From NCBI GenBank assembly GCA_037974665.1, contig CM075767.1:26065498-26129497 (forward strand): a stretch of DNA of 64,000 nucleotides, read 5' to 3'. Positions 31,844 to 43,048 of this stretch are shown here, piece by piece (position 1 is the stretch's first letter; each line of letters starts with the position of its first letter). A program made the position numbers and the translations under genes. The DNA comes from Ehretia macrophylla. Taxonomy: Eukaryota; Streptophyta; Magnoliopsida; Boraginales; Ehretiaceae. A model generated the notes under the pieces. It worked only from the letters and a program-made list of their open reading frames with translations. It made no database searches and had not been told where the DNA came from.

Positions 31844-34437
31844 TAAGATAAATGAGCGTTGAACTTCTTGTTTTAATTTATAGGTTTCTTGAACCTTTTC
31901 ATATATTTTGATTATTTTGAATTTGTCACAGACATGTTATGTAATTTTATAACTTTTTAACTAATTATATAATTTATTTGTAGTTTTTATGATTTTATCA
32001 CTTTTTAATGATTTTTATATTTTTTAGATAATTTGTTACAAATCTTTTATCTTTCTCATATTTATATTTTTTATGTTTAATTATGTCATTAAAATGAGTT
32101 TTTTTTTCTAGTTATGATACAAGTGCTTTGTGGGTTAAATAGTTGAACAGCTTTCACTTTGTCCTTTTTGGTCATTTTGATAATCCACAACACTTTTTTA
32201 ATAACAGGCCAAACAGATTCACTAATAGTGAACAGTATTTCTCATATGACAAGACCAAACAGTCAATAACTTCTATTTAACACAACATTTTTTTAGTAAC
32301 AGGCCAAATAGATTCACTAACAGTGAACAGTATTTCTGATATGACAAGACTAAACAGTCAACGACTTCTATTTAACGGCACTTCTAATTAATGCTCTACT
32401 ACTAAAAGCTCTAATATTCAACAGTTGAAATTTCACAACAAGACCAAACAGAACCTTAATCTTAGGAGAGATTTATCTAAGAAACCACGAGGGTCAAGGA
32501 TTCTATTTCATTGACAAAATTATATATTCTGTTCAGTTATTTTCTTAATCTCTTAAGAAATGCTAGAGAAAAAGAATGGAAAGAACGAAGACCAGCAACT
32601 ATTCTCTTTCAAACAAATTCATCCAAATAATAGGATCACGAAACAACTAAAAAATCAATATAGTGAATTAGTGATGTTTGCCATTTTAAATTTCAAATGT
32701 TCACCAAGTTGTATTTCAATATTGAATTTGTAGAAGGATTTCAACTTTTTTCTAATTCAAAATCCTTTAAAATTGAAATCAAGGAACAAAACGATGTGTT
32801 TAAGAATCTGAAAACTCAAGCATTATAAATTAAATGAAAAATAGTTATTAACAAACACCTTTCAAATGATACAAATTTTAATGAAAATGTGGAAACCATT
32901 GACTTTTTTTTTTTTTGTCAAGGAAACCATTGACTTGAAAAGACCTACAAAATTAATAATAGTTGTTTCAGCTAAATTTTTTAAAGTACAAAATTAATAA
33001 TTCAAATCTATCTCCAAAATCTTAGCCACATCCATTTTTTTTATTATTATTATTTTTTGTTTTGGTCATTTAGCCACATCCTTAATATCCGCGAGATGAT
33101 CACTTTCAAAGAGAAATTAACGAAACAAAATTAAAGGTAAACGAATCATTTTCATGTGAAATCTCTGAAAGACAAATTATCTTATCTTCTCACTGGCAAA
33201 TATTTTTTAAAATAGACAGATACTCAAAATATTATGTATTTTGAGTAGGAAAAAAAAAGGAAAAACACATTTTCTCTTTATAACCTTCTGCATTTTTCCT
33301 TGTTTAATCTGAAGTATATATTGAGGAGACCGTCTGAATAAGATGTTGACTGCAAAGAATTTAGCTCTTACAGAAATGATGAAAAATGGCGCTAAATTAC
33401 GGGATTTAGAATATTAGATTAAATCTAATATGATGCTAACTAAGGTTGGTTCCTCATCATAAAAAAAAATAAACAAATAAAAAAAGACCTGCATTTAATG
33501 CAATATTCATGAGTGAATCTGTATGCAACATTTATTGAAAGACAAGTACGATATCATATAATGGCAGGACTTAGATTCACCAAAATTTCAACATTTATTG
33601 GAAAATTTAAAGTTTCGTTCAAGTCATTTAGTGCAACTCTTTGATGGTTGGCAAACGACATTTACTAAGAACAAATGTGGTCGTTCGCAAAGTAGATAAA
33701 TTCACCTATAACCTCAATGTTATTGGACAATGGAAACTGGAAACATTTACTCCTCTGTTTATGATTCTTTTTATAACGTTATAATCATAAACTGTTTATA
33801 TAGTATCAGAAAATAATATAAATATAATTTATAATTATTAAATTTTACTTGTAAATATTAAATTTAAAAAACATTATGATCCATATTTATACCCAAAGGC
33901 AGAAAGGCAACAAATGCATTAAACTATTGTCAAAATCGTCACCAACCATGCCCACAAATGTCCCCAAGAAAAATTACAGAGGGGTACTTGCGTGGCCGTA
34001 CCAAGCGATAACACTTTAGTGAGAATGGGAAGACAGCTAGCGTGAAAAGGAGTTTGCAACAGATAACATCTTTTGACGGCCTCAAGTTGCAGATATCTTT
34101 AACAAAAAAAAAAAAAAAAAAAACGTTGCAGATATCCTTTGCTTGGCAAAGCAAAAATAAAGAGTGCTCCCTCTCGAGAAGAGTGCCCCACGACACAGTC
34201 ACACACTTATTATTATTATTTTTTTTCCAAAAAAGAAAAACTCCACTTAACAAGTTATTTCGGTTCATATTAAAAGCATTAAATTTCAAAATATTTGATT
34301 TGATAAAAAAAAAAGTATAGTCCAAATTAATCAAATATAAGATCTTTTAACTTAATATGTCATTTAAATCTAAGACGTAAATAAATCTATTATCCATAAC
34401 CCAAACTATCTACCACTGGACAAACCCTTTTGGTTCT
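31844..34437. other. Intergenic DNA with MITE remnants and a 96-bp tandem duplication
   Basis: A tandem duplication of about 96 bp lies at 32188-32378. Each unit carries AACAGGCCAAA(C/T)AGATTCAC and GACAAGAC(C/T)AAACAGTCAA. It sits in what looks like a MITE whose right end, read inward, is TTAAGGTTCTGTTTGGTC (32442-32459). The remainder to 34437 is A/T-rich with mono-A and (TTA)n tracts; no gene was recognised. Confidence 0.4.
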
Positions 34438-34844
34438 TGATATGGGTATAAAAATGCCGACCTAGTCCATAGAGAAATCACCGACCTCACCGTTGGAATC
34501 TATGAAGAATATAACATCTGACCAATCCCTACCCATTAGTGGGGGATACTCCTTCGACATTTTTGTCCAAAGGTCGCAAGGGTCATCATGTGCAACCCAC
34601 GATCTAGTCTACGTGCACACCCCACGATCTAGACATCCAACAGTATAAATACCTCATGGTCTCATGGGAAAAGGTATGTGACTTATACTGCACACTCAAC
34701 TACATACAGAATCAATCTTTCCTATTTTTATAATCACTAACTTGATCGTCGAAGGTGGTCCCCGGGACATAACACCTGCGGTTCCATTTCTTGTTTTGCA
34801 GGCACTGAGCTCGGGTCTACCAGCTCAAGATTTACACCTTATCA
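34438..34844 (+). repeat. Solo LTR, plus orientation
   Basis: Starts TGATATGGGTATAAAAATGC and ends ACACCTTATCA. A TATA-like AGTATAAATACC lies near 34642. The phrase TCCATTTCTTGTTTTGCAGG near 34783 is common in Gypsy LTR ends. Flanks are GTTCT (34433-34437) and ATTCT (34845-34849). Same family as 18033-18470. Confidence 0.7.
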
Positions 34845-35246
34845 ATTCTCAGTCACACACTTGACGCTACTATCGTTAAGAATTTTAGACACAAGACCTA
34901 TAGAAACTAGCCCTAAAAGGATTAGTTTACTTGATAATTCAAATCTAAGATTTGAGCAAATCTCTTGTTCATGACTCAAAGGAGTAATTCAAACTCAAAA
35001 AGTGAATAAATCTACCATTCACAACACAAACCATCTGCACCAGACTAATCCTTGGTTCTTTTTTTTTTTCTCTTCCAGGGAGGCTAAAGACGAGGATTAG
35101 ATACTGATAATTCTAGGGATAGCATCCCCCATTTTGTCTTTCTCAATGAGCACCAGAATTTGTTGAGGGGGCTACGACAAAGTATGGCAACATAACTGCT
35201 GACGAAGGCCATAATTTGCGAGCCAATATGCGCATTTATTTACTTC

Positions 35247-36820
35247 TTAGAAAATATGAGAAAGGGTGTAATTTCCATTGCGTGATAGAATAGCTCTGCA
35301 TTCTTTCAATAAAGGCGTGAGAGGGTTGTTATGCGTCGTGGTACTAGTGATTAATTGGACTACAACTTGGGAGTCCAACTCAATACGGAGGTGTTTGATT
35401 CCCCTGCTATCCGCTCTTCTTAGCCCTTCCCAAAGGGCTGTGACTTCAGCCATGTTGTTGGTAGTAACACCAAGATTGATGGTAAAGCCTTCGATCCAAT
35501 TGCCATAAGTGTCTCGAAACAAACCGTCGACTCCCACAATGCCCAGGTTACCTTTAGCGCACCCATCAATATTCAGCTTAATCCCATGAAGGGGTTTGTT
35601 CCAACTAATTTGCACTTCTTGTTTGGGGCTAAGAGAACCAAAGGATTGCATCTTCCAAGCCATTACTGCCTCTTCAGTCTGCTTCACAATAAGATTACCA
35701 ATTTGTGGAACATTGAACTGTTCACTTCTAGAGAAAACAAAGTTAGGGTAAATGTCCAGTTTAATCCATTATGTTTGGTGTAAATGACACTTTCATCCAT
35801 TATCTTTCAAAATAAACCTTTTAGTCCATTATCTTTGATGTAAATGACACTTTCATCAATTATCTTTCGAAATGAGCCTTTTAGTCTTATATGTTTCACA
35901 TCAATGACGCCATTAGTCCAATATGTTTCCTCCAATATGTTTTGAAGTTGGACTAACGATGTTACTTATGTGAAACATATTGAACTAAAAAGTTTATTTC
36001 GAAAGATAATTGATAAAAATGTCATTTACACCAAAAATAATGGACTAAAAAGTTATCTTTACACACAAAGTTATTCCTAAGTTTCCAAATCCACCATACC
36101 GTAGTCGCAAAAACAAGCCCCCATTGAAGATCTTTAATAAGCCATTTGCTTGAGACATTACTATTGATCCATTGTTCCCAAGGACAGCTAAAAAAGTTGT
36201 GAAGATGTGGTTGTGGAAGTAACCACTCCCAGACTTTTCTAGCGTAAATACAATGCCTAAAAATGTGATTCATATCTTCATTCACAGCTCCACATCTTTC
36301 GCAATCAGCTTTGTCCACCAAACCTCTTTTCGCAAGGTTTTCTCTAGTAACAATACGTTGGTGAGCCATTTGCCAAACAAAACTTCAGATCCGTTGAGGG
36401 CACTCCAATTTCCATATAACTTTCCAGTTGATTATTGAATTCTCCATGGGTTGGTTGTAAAGATCATAGGCAGAGGCGACAGAGAATTTCCCTTTTGAAT
36501 CATTCCTCCATGCTACGAAGTCGTCTTGACTGGAACAAACAAGCACGGTAAGAGCCTGCGATTTTTATTAGTATCGACTGTGGGAGGAGATGTTGGAAGC
36601 TATCCCAATCCCACGTTCCATCTTCTTTAACATAGAAGGCAACTTGTCGCTCTTTTTCATCGTCAGAGATTTCTTGAAACGAATGCTCGATAAGGGGAGT
36701 GGTAGAAACCCAAGTATCAGTCCAAAAGCAAACAGTTAATCCATTAGACACAACCCATTAAAGGCCCTCCTTAAGAAGTTCATGTCCTTTGATAATGCTC
36801 TTAGATAATGAGATGAGAAA
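35247..36820 (-). pseudogene. LINE 2 ORF2 C-terminal part: zf-RVT and RNase H
   Basis: The zinc-binding domain reads MAHQRIVTRENLAKRGL, CERCGAVNEDMNHIFRHC and YARKVWEWLLP, then WWIWKLRNN. RNase H reads WNKPLHGIKLNIDGCAKGN, NMAEVTALWEGLR and ELDSQVVVQLI, close to the usual ETDS motif. Stops and frame changes lie near 36777, 36520-36540 and 36395. The 319-bp foldback element at 35746-36064 separates the two domains. The reading resembles LINE 1 in layout but is clearly different in sequence, so the two are separate families or old copies. Confidence 0.8.
35746..36064. mobile_element. Mutator-like foldback MITE with perfect 9-bp duplication
   Basis: Flanked by ACAAAGTTA at 35737-35745 and again at 36065-36073. 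The left arm is GGGTAAATGTCCAGTTTAAT; the right arm read inward is GTGTAAAGATAACTTTTTAG. Both continue into CCATTAT(G/T)TTTGGTGTAAATGAC, and each arm repeats this phrase. It sits inside LINE 2 and is therefore younger than it. Confidence 0.9.
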
Positions 36821-36830
36821 AGCGCTGTAC

Positions 36831-37843
36831 TTTACTAATTAGTCGCCAAAGTGTGCTCATTGCATAGACCATTAATAATTGTTACTTGTGACCAAAAAGT
36901 CTATTACGCACGCTTAAGTAAGACATTCACAGTACTAGTAATGACAAGCAGCCAAAAGTGTCACTGCACCATCAGATTCATAGAATAATAAGGAAGACAA
37001 CAAACTCCAATTACAAATCAAAGATCGGCCATGGAATCTAGACATTAGAGAATTGTTGCTTTCATAAACCGAAACTGAAAAAGACTGAAGATTTGAAAGC
37101 ACGAGAAGCCACAAGCATTATCAAAAGTTCAAAACCAAACCAAAGTTAACAAAAAAAAAAACCCTTGATCCCAAAATCAAACCAAGCCTTTTCTTACTAG
37201 TTTTGCTCAATTTCATATAAAAAAATTAAACATGTTTTACGATTGTTGATTATATAATGTAGCATTCTTCTTTATGCAAACTTGAACCGACGATGTAAGA
37301 GATAGAACCACCCGACACCAGATTATAGTTTAAACCCGACACTAGAGTTATAGTTTAAACTTGACCCCAAATGACTGTTTCACCTTTTACAACTTCACCC
37401 TCTTTTTTATATGGTAAAAACTCAAAAATATTAACGTCAAAATCTTTTATTTTTATGTTAAAAATTCTATAATGTAAGAAACGCCGAAGGAATAAAATAT
37501 AACAATTCTACAAAATAAATTGCAAGCATAACAAAAATTAAATATGCAAAAAACATAGAAGGTTTTAATATCATACTCAGAGAAATAAGAGATTAGAGGA
37601 AATGAACAAACTCAGACTCTGCAAAACACAAGTTGAAGCCCTTTGGAAGGCTCTAACAGCACAAAGAAAAACCAAAGGACTCTGTCTATAAACCCCTAAA
37701 AACAAGCTCAGATCCTCACTAAAAATCTCTCTAAACAAACAAATAAATAATAAAGACTCACTTAACAGAACCATTCTCTCAAGAACATCAATTGCACAGC
37801 TCTTGAGAACTTACTAATACTAATTTCCTATGAGCTGCAAAAC
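36831..37843. other. Intergenic DNA and 3' region of the CRF gene
   Basis: No second gene was seen. On the minus strand the first few hundred bases after the CRF stop codon (37844) should be the 3' UTR. A weak AATAAA-like signal lies near 37450. A short direct repeat (CCCGACACCAGATTATAG and CCCGACACTAGAGTTATAG) lies at 37313-37355. Confidence 0.45.
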
Positions 37844-38959
37844 TTATGGGCAGGCTATATTGAGGGGTGGTGTTCCATTCATCCGGGGAGCGTCATCCAT
37901 CCAAGCAAATGCTTCGTTGTAACCATCAAAATCGAAGTCGAAATCAAAATCAGGCAGAGAACTTGGATCAACATCTTCAAATCCGCAGAACGGAAGGTTC
38001 TCTAATTCACCAACAATAAAATCATCGAAAGGCAGAGCAGAGAAATCGTCCAAGGGCTGCACAAACTCATCAGCCATGACAAGCGAACCGAGCTCCAGAT
38101 CCAAATCCATCCCTTCACCAAGTTGAGCCAATGACATTGACTCATCAACAAAAGCAGAATCAGGCACCTTCTGCTCAACATTAGCCTCAACACAAACATC
38201 ATTCACCTTCTCATCATCACATTTGCCATTGATTGCCGAAGCTGAAGCTGAAGCTGAAGCAGAAGCAGAAGCAGAGGTTAAAGAATCCAACTCAGAGACC
38301 GAAGATGGAGAAGTATGCGAAGTGAGTGACACTACACTCTCAGCAGAGTCCTCAGAGATACATTGAACATTCTTGTTATGAGCCCTATGTTGCAAATCAG
38401 CCACTGAACTAGACTTCTTATCATCGTTGCTAGAGCTCTTTTCCGAAAGGTAGTTATTTGCCATTGCCTCAAATTCAAGGCGCTTCATTTCATAAGCTCT
38501 GGATGCCTCCTCAGGGGTATTGTAAGTACCCAACCAAACCCTCTTCCCCTTAAAAGGGTCACGAATTTCCGCCGCCCATTTCCCCCATTTTCTCTGTCGA
38601 ACACCTCTGTATTTCGAGGCAGAAGGTTTCGGTTGACTCGGGGTTTTAGCTACAACCTTCTTAATATTAATCTTCTTGGGAGGGTTTTTCTCCCGATTGT
38701 TGCTATCCTGACAAGAACTCTCAGATTCGGGGGCTTTAATAACACGGAATGCATCCCTAAGTGGCAAATTGATCTCTCTAACAAAACGTTTCGGCTTCTT
38801 CACACTAAACCCCTCATCATCCGATGAGTCAGTAGCATCCGGATCATTATAAATGACCCTGATTTTTTTCACGGGCATGGTGGTTTCTGGCCTAAAAATT
38901 TTGGATTTTTTGCAGAAATTTTCTTTGTTTATAGATAATAATCTCTGAGGCTCTGCCAT
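37844..38959 (-). CDS. AP2/ERF transcription factor with CRF domain (CRF10/ERF118-like)
   Basis: A single intact frame of 371 codons from ATG 38959 to the stop at 37844. The N-terminal cytokinin-response-factor domain shows [20 protein letters not shown] (residues 31-50) and [13 protein letters not shown] (54-66). The AP2/ERF DNA-binding domain spans residues 117-168 with [19 protein letters not shown], the WLG element (142-144) and the amphipathic [18 protein letters not shown] helix. It is followed by an [10 protein letters not shown] segment (217-226) like the SP(T/S)SV motif of CRFs, a Ser-Ala repeat (229-242) and a long acidic C-terminus rich in Asp/Phe, a likely activation region. RQRKWGKW and the AYEMKRLEF helix place it nearer CRF10/ERF118 than the CRF1-6 set. 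It acts in the nucleus; CRFs respond to cytokinin and interact with two-component phosphotransfer proteins. The main ATG context is strong (A at -3, G at +4). Member-level naming is from memory. Confidence 0.92.
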   Translation of the reverse strand: MAEPQRLLSINKENFCKKSKIFRPETTMPVKKIRVIYNDPDATDSSDDEGFSVKKPKRFVREINLPLRDAFRVIKAPESESSCQDSNNREKNPPKKINIKKVVAKTPSQPKPSASKYRGVRQRKWGKWAAEIRDPFKGKRVWLGTYNTPEEASRAYEMKRLEFEAMANNYLSEKSSSNDDKKSSSVADLQHRAHNKNVQCISEDSAESVVSLTSHTSPSSVSELDSLTSASASASASASASAINGKCDDEKVNDVCVEANVEQKVPDSAFVDESMSLAQLGEGMDLDLELGSLVMADEFVQPLDDFSALPFDDFIVGELENLPFCGFEDVDPSSLPDFDFDFDFDGYNEAFAWMDDAPRMNGTPPLNIACP

Positions 38960-39078
38960 TTTAATACCCTCTCAAGAAAAAAGAAACACCCAACAAAATG
39001 AAACTAAAATAGAGCTCAAAGAAAGAGCTTTGGTGAAAAAAATTAAAGAATAAATCTCTCACAAAATCAACAACCTTG

Positions 39079-39507
39079 TCAAGTGAGAGGCCCTCTCAAG
39101 CACAAGAAAAGGTTTAATCTCTTTATATGAAAACCCCCAAAACACTTGACTCCAGAACAGGTCCTGCAAAAAAAATAATAATAACACATACCCATTTCAG
39201 ATCAGAGCTTAAAACCATGAGAAAAACCATAAAAAAATCAATATTTAAAAAATCTTGAAAAATAAAACCCCAAGGGTTTAAGGAAAAATTTTATGTACCT
39301 GATGGGTCTCAAACGCATCGAAACAGATGGAAAGAACAGTTTGGTGCTCTGCTGAGATTCACAGCAGAGAGATGATTGCATGCAGAGGAAGAAGATAGCA
39401 GCACCAAAGACTAAAGATGAAGATGAAGATGAATCAGCAGAAACAAAGCAGAGCTTCTTCAACAAAGCCCCAAGAATCTCAGCAGCAAAACAAGACCTTG
39501 CAGACAT
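39079..39507 (-). CDS. Upstream ORF of the CRF gene, spliced, 97 codons
   Basis: Exon part 39507-39299 and exon part 39163-39079 join in frame. The intron has donor AG|GTACAT and acceptor TTTTTTGCAG|GA. The peptide begins MSARSCFAAEILGALLKKLC, continues with a serine run (26-31), CMQSSLCC (42-49) and PSVSMRLRPI (60-69). The part after the intron reads TCSGVKCFGGFHIKRL and ends LRGPLT. The start ATG is in weak context (T at -3, T at +4), which allows leaky scanning. From memory, the Arabidopsis relative At1g68550 carries an annotated conserved peptide uORF (CPuORF53), so this is likely its counterpart. Such uORFs can stall ribosomes and repress the main ORF. If the intron is retained the peptide instead ends at 39238 and four extra AUGs enter the leader. 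Confidence 0.75.
39164..39298 (-). other. Leader intron inside the uORF
   Basis: 135 nt, GTACATAAAA at the donor side and a T-rich tract with TTTTTTTTGCAG at the acceptor side on the minus strand. AT-rich as plant introns are. It interrupts codon 70 of the uORF after its second base. Confidence 0.8.
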
Positions 39508-39658
39508 ATAAATCTCTTCTCTTCACTCAACAACAATAACACAATTGTTGTTCTTGTTTCTTGTTTCTTCTCAAGAAACAAATGAAAGCCTTCAAAGATA
39601 AAGAGAATAAAAGAGAAAAAAGGTGAACAAAAAAGGAGATAAAATCGGATCAGATACA

Positions 39659-39668
39659 CTTATATATA
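39659..39668 (-). promoter_or_regulatory. TATA box of the CRF gene
   Basis: TATATATAAG on the minus strand, about 150 nt upstream of the uORF ATG and 30 nt before the predicted transcription start. Confidence 0.7.
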
Positions 39669-39689
39669 ACCAAAAAGAAAAAACTATCC

Positions 39690-40500
39690 CAAACCCAAGC
39701 CAAGATTTTAGCAGATTAGATATCTATGGCCAAGATTTTTCTCTCTGGTTTATGACCAAGATTTCACATAAAAACTCACAAAAAAAAAAAGAACTTATGA
39801 TATAGACCAGACCACTCCTAGGCTTTGTGTTCTTCTTCTTGTTGTTGTGGTAATATAGTTTGTTAATTGGACGACGTTTTTGGTTTTATTTAAAATTAAT
39901 ATTAAAATTACACGAGTTATCCCACGACTATTTCACCAGACACATTTATTTTTTTAAGAACAAACAATTGACTCTTTGCAAATCTCTATAAAAGGAAAAA
40001 AGAAAAAAACACACAACATGTTAAAGTATCAGATATCTACAATATAAAAATATCATGTGTGACATTGAAAATCTAAACAAAACCAATAACATAATTTCAA
40101 GACATGAACATAAAATAAAACATCGGACATTGAAACATGGACAAACATGTACGTGCAGTAGTGATACATACCTTCAGAATTTTTGTGAATTTTTTTTTTC
40201 TTTTTTCTTGGTATCTCGTCTCTCTCTCTCTCTCTCTCTCTCTGCTATGTGCTAACGTGTGTGTATATGCGTTTTTGCTCTACACTCTTTTCCCAAGCGG
40301 TCAAAATGTAACAAAGGGTGGTGTATATATATTGGGAAAAAGGAAAGTTTAGGTGTAAAAAATAATTAATATAGTATGTGTTGTGTGTGTTTTTTTGTGC
40401 AAGGAAAAGTAAATATAATGTGTTAATAGTATGTGAGTGATGGATTAGCTGGCATGTGACCATGTATGTCGCATGAACATATCATAACATACCATGTATA
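39690..40500. other. Upstream region of the CRF gene
   Basis: Contains a (CT)n microsatellite at 40217-40243 and a TG-rich stretch (40378-40400). No gene was recognised. The ORFs that cross the microsatellite are serine/leucine runs. Confidence 0.5.
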
Positions 40501-40504
40501 AGAT

Positions 40505-40780
40505 TCCTTAGCTGGCGGGGATTTATACCAGTTTCGTTAAAGGCACGTGTAGAACACGCGCTTTATCCTATGGTTGTCGTTTGTTGTTTGATGATTACGG
40601 GGAGTGTGGCGCGTGGGGATGGAAGAGCTTGCGTTACAGATGCTGGTGAGAGGAAAGGTATAGTAACGCCGCGATTCGTCAACGTACTGACGAGGCGTTT
40701 CTGGTTATATAGAGCGATTTTTTCTCATTGGTCGATTTTAGGTCGGTGGTTGGTGATATTTGCGTGTATGCCACTGTTAA
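40505..40780. promoter_or_regulatory. CpG-rich low-copy segment upstream of the CRF gene
   Basis: Unlike the surrounding DNA this segment is rich in CG dinucleotides (for example GGCGCG, ACGCCGCGATTCG, GACGAGGCG). It contains a G-box core CACGTG near 40544 and a CCAAT element (ATTGG) near 40728. It lies about 0.9-1.1 kb upstream of the predicted CRF start. The open frame 40570-40896 crosses it but runs into repeat sequence, and I do not recognise a product. Confidence 0.35.
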
Positions 40781-40782
40781 GT

Positions 40783-41639
40783 AATGAGTGTAAAACTTGG
40801 TCTCCAAGTAATTGTCGTCAGCCGAAAGGAATTGTTTGTTACTTTATTGATAAAATTTGGTGTTTCTCTTCCATTTTATTTGGTCAAAAGATTTGATTTA
40901 GTGACCTTTTTTGTTTGGCTACCAAAAAAAAAAAAAACCTCGTGATTTACGTGATAAATATGTTTTTTATTTTTTATTTTTGCTCTTAGTTAGTAAAGTG
41001 TAATTGCATTTATGATAGACGTTATAAAGACATTTTATACTTAGAAGACCCTAAATTTACACCAAATTCTTTTATTCCCCTACAATAGAATGTATTTTTT
41101 TTGTTTTTCGTGGTTCAAGGATGAAAAATGTTGTATTATCTAATGCCCCACCCCTAGAGTAAATGCTTATACCATGGATTTATTGTACCGACTTCCTTTA
41201 CCTATATTATTCTTTACAAAAGTTGTTCATCATATAAATTTGACACGGTTATGAGTAGAATCAAGTGTAAACGATACTCAATCGTTTGAATATTATCAAT
41301 ACATGAAGGGCATTCCAGATACTACATCATGTGCTCCACTTGCAACTTAGTTGTTTTCACTGTGGGCAAACTTGCTAGTAAAAAAGATAATTATTCCTCT
41401 CGCCTTGATCCTTATCTCTCGACTACTTAACCTTATCGCTAACCATCATATAGCTTTAGAAATTTTATCCCAATTCCCTTTCAAGCACACGAGTAATGAT
41501 CTACTTGTCAATCTTCCTTTGCCCTATGAATCGAGCAAGTGTCACTCACGTGAAACATTTTCACTTTTCTATCTTCAAAGTTCCTTCTTGTTTCAATATT
41601 AATTTTCAACATGATACTAGTTATGCCACTGTCAAAATT
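40783..41639 (+). repeat. Degenerate tandem unit P1
   Basis: Begins with GAGTGTAAAACTTGGTCTCCAAGTAATT. The same phrase at 41640 starts P2. Contains the landmarks ATGGATTTATTGTACCGACT (about 41173), TACTACATCATGTGC (about 41320) and GACTACTTAACCTTATCGCTAACCATCATAT (about 41421; the intact site for a MITE present in P2). Confidence 0.55.
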
Positions 41640-42900
41640 AAGTGTAAAACTTGGTCTCCAAGTAATTCTCTTCAATTCACCCGAAAAGAAATTACTCTTT
41701 ACATGGAATTGTTTGGTTTAATTTGATTTAGTTCCCTTTTTTATTTGGTTTTCATCTTTTGAAGCTCATGTGATTTGAGTGGTAAATATGTTTCTTAATT
41801 ATTTTTTCTCTTATCTAGTAAAGTGTAATATCATTTGCTTTAAACGTTATAAAGGACTTTAAAACTAGGAGACCCAAAATTTACATTAAATTCTTGTCTT
41901 CCTCTGTACTTATTGTGTTTTGAGTTAATTTCATAAATTTGGTGCTAGTAGATCTAAGGGGAAAAAATGTTCTACTGTATAATATGCCCACCTGTATAGT
42001 CATTCCTTATCCCAAAGTCATGGATTTATTGTGTCGACACGATATTAGTTCAGTTCATGAAGAATGAGAATAATTCTATTTCTATAAATCAAAATATGTA
42101 TCTAGGAAAGAAAGAATAAATAAATAAATAAATAAAACTCTTCTTTTTTTTTCAATTCTATTCTTCCTATTTTATTTCATTACTTCCATTGCTTATATTG
42201 TTTCAAAAATTGTTCATCGTGTAAAATTTGAGTAGGATCAGATATGGAAGACACTCAATCTTTCGAAAATTATAGAGTTATAAGGGCCACCAAATTCTAC
42301 AACATGTGCAATGCGCTGCCAATTATTAGTCCTTACCTCCAACTGAGCAGCTTTTATTAAGGGCAAACGGGCTAATAGAAAAGGCAATTCTTCATGCGGC
42401 CCTCATTGCCATCTCGAGCTACCTAAGGACATCTTTAATGAAGACTTTAAAACATAATAATTATAATTTTTTAATAAATATAGAGATTTTAGAATAAAAA
42501 GAGCAACACCAATAGTACATATAAAGCCCTAAATCCAAAAATTTTTATGCAAAATTATCATGTTTCAACAAATTTAGAGCCCGGGAATTTGTTGAATAAA
42601 ATGAAGCCCCAAAAAAAAGATAAAAAATTTTAGAGCTCACATGGGTCACTTCTAAATCAGATTTGACCACATGAGTCTCTTCAACAAATCAGATTTGACA
42701 TCTGACTGACAACTTTAACCAAAAAAATAAAAAAAATTGGCAACTTAGGCTCAAAAAATTGGAAGGAACAGCGGGTCGCACCATAGATCTTTAAATTTAA
42801 AGCCTCCACTGCTCAATTTAGAGCCTCCATTGAGGATGACTTAACATTGTTATTAACCATCATATCTTGATTTTGACAGTGCTACTCTTAAATCATATTT
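41640..42900 (+). repeat. Degenerate tandem unit P2
   Basis: Same order of landmarks as P1: AAACTTGGTCTCCAAGTAATT, ATGGATTTATTGTGTCGACA (about 42030), a TTCTACAACATGTGCAATGC landmark (about 42295), then GAGCTACCTAA. Here a 415-bp MITE (42427-42841) is inserted. Confidence 0.55.
42427..42841. mobile_element. Tourist-like MITE (TAA target)
   Basis: TAA at 42424-42426 and 42842-42844. The left end is GGACATCTTTAATGAAGACT; the right end read inward is AGTCATCCTCAATGGAGGCT. The empty version of the site is seen in unit P1 near 41425. The 3-bp TAA target is typical of PIF/Harbinger-derived MITEs. Confidence 0.75.
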
Positions 42901-43048
42901 TTATTTAATTTAACACCTTTAGCATATAAAAAGCATGTGATTTTCCTTTCTTTTCCTTACTTACATTATTGTATTGTCAATTTTGCCCATCAAATAATTA
43001 TAATATGCTAAATCACGTGTTTCTCATGTGCTAAAAACGTTAAAATTC

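Larger units (their letters stand above)
35058..36830 (-). mobile_element. L1-like LINE 2, 5'-truncated, cut by a MITE
   Basis: The T run near 35060-35071 is the candidate poly(A). The minus strand then carries RNase H (35247-35687) and zf-RVT (36022-36369). Further on is a segment beginning SIIKGHELLKEGL and VSNGLTVCFWTDTWV (about 36820-36500). Reverse transcriptase is absent, so the 5' end is truncated just before the zinc-finger domain. Confidence 0.8.
38960..39630 (-). promoter_or_regulatory. 5' leader of the CRF gene, with uORF and intron
   Basis: From the predicted start (about 30 nt after the TATA box) to the main ATG. Between the start and position 39507 the leader has no ATG, so the uORF ATG is the first on the transcript. 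Between the uORF stop (39079) and the main ATG there is also none. The distance from uORF stop to main ATG is 119 nt, enough for reinitiation. Confidence 0.7.

Noticed and set aside
40570..40896. 108-codon ORF with an ATG in a CpG-rich stretch
   Set aside because: No recognised domain, and its second half is part of a repeated unit (P1). Kept only as a CpG-rich segment.
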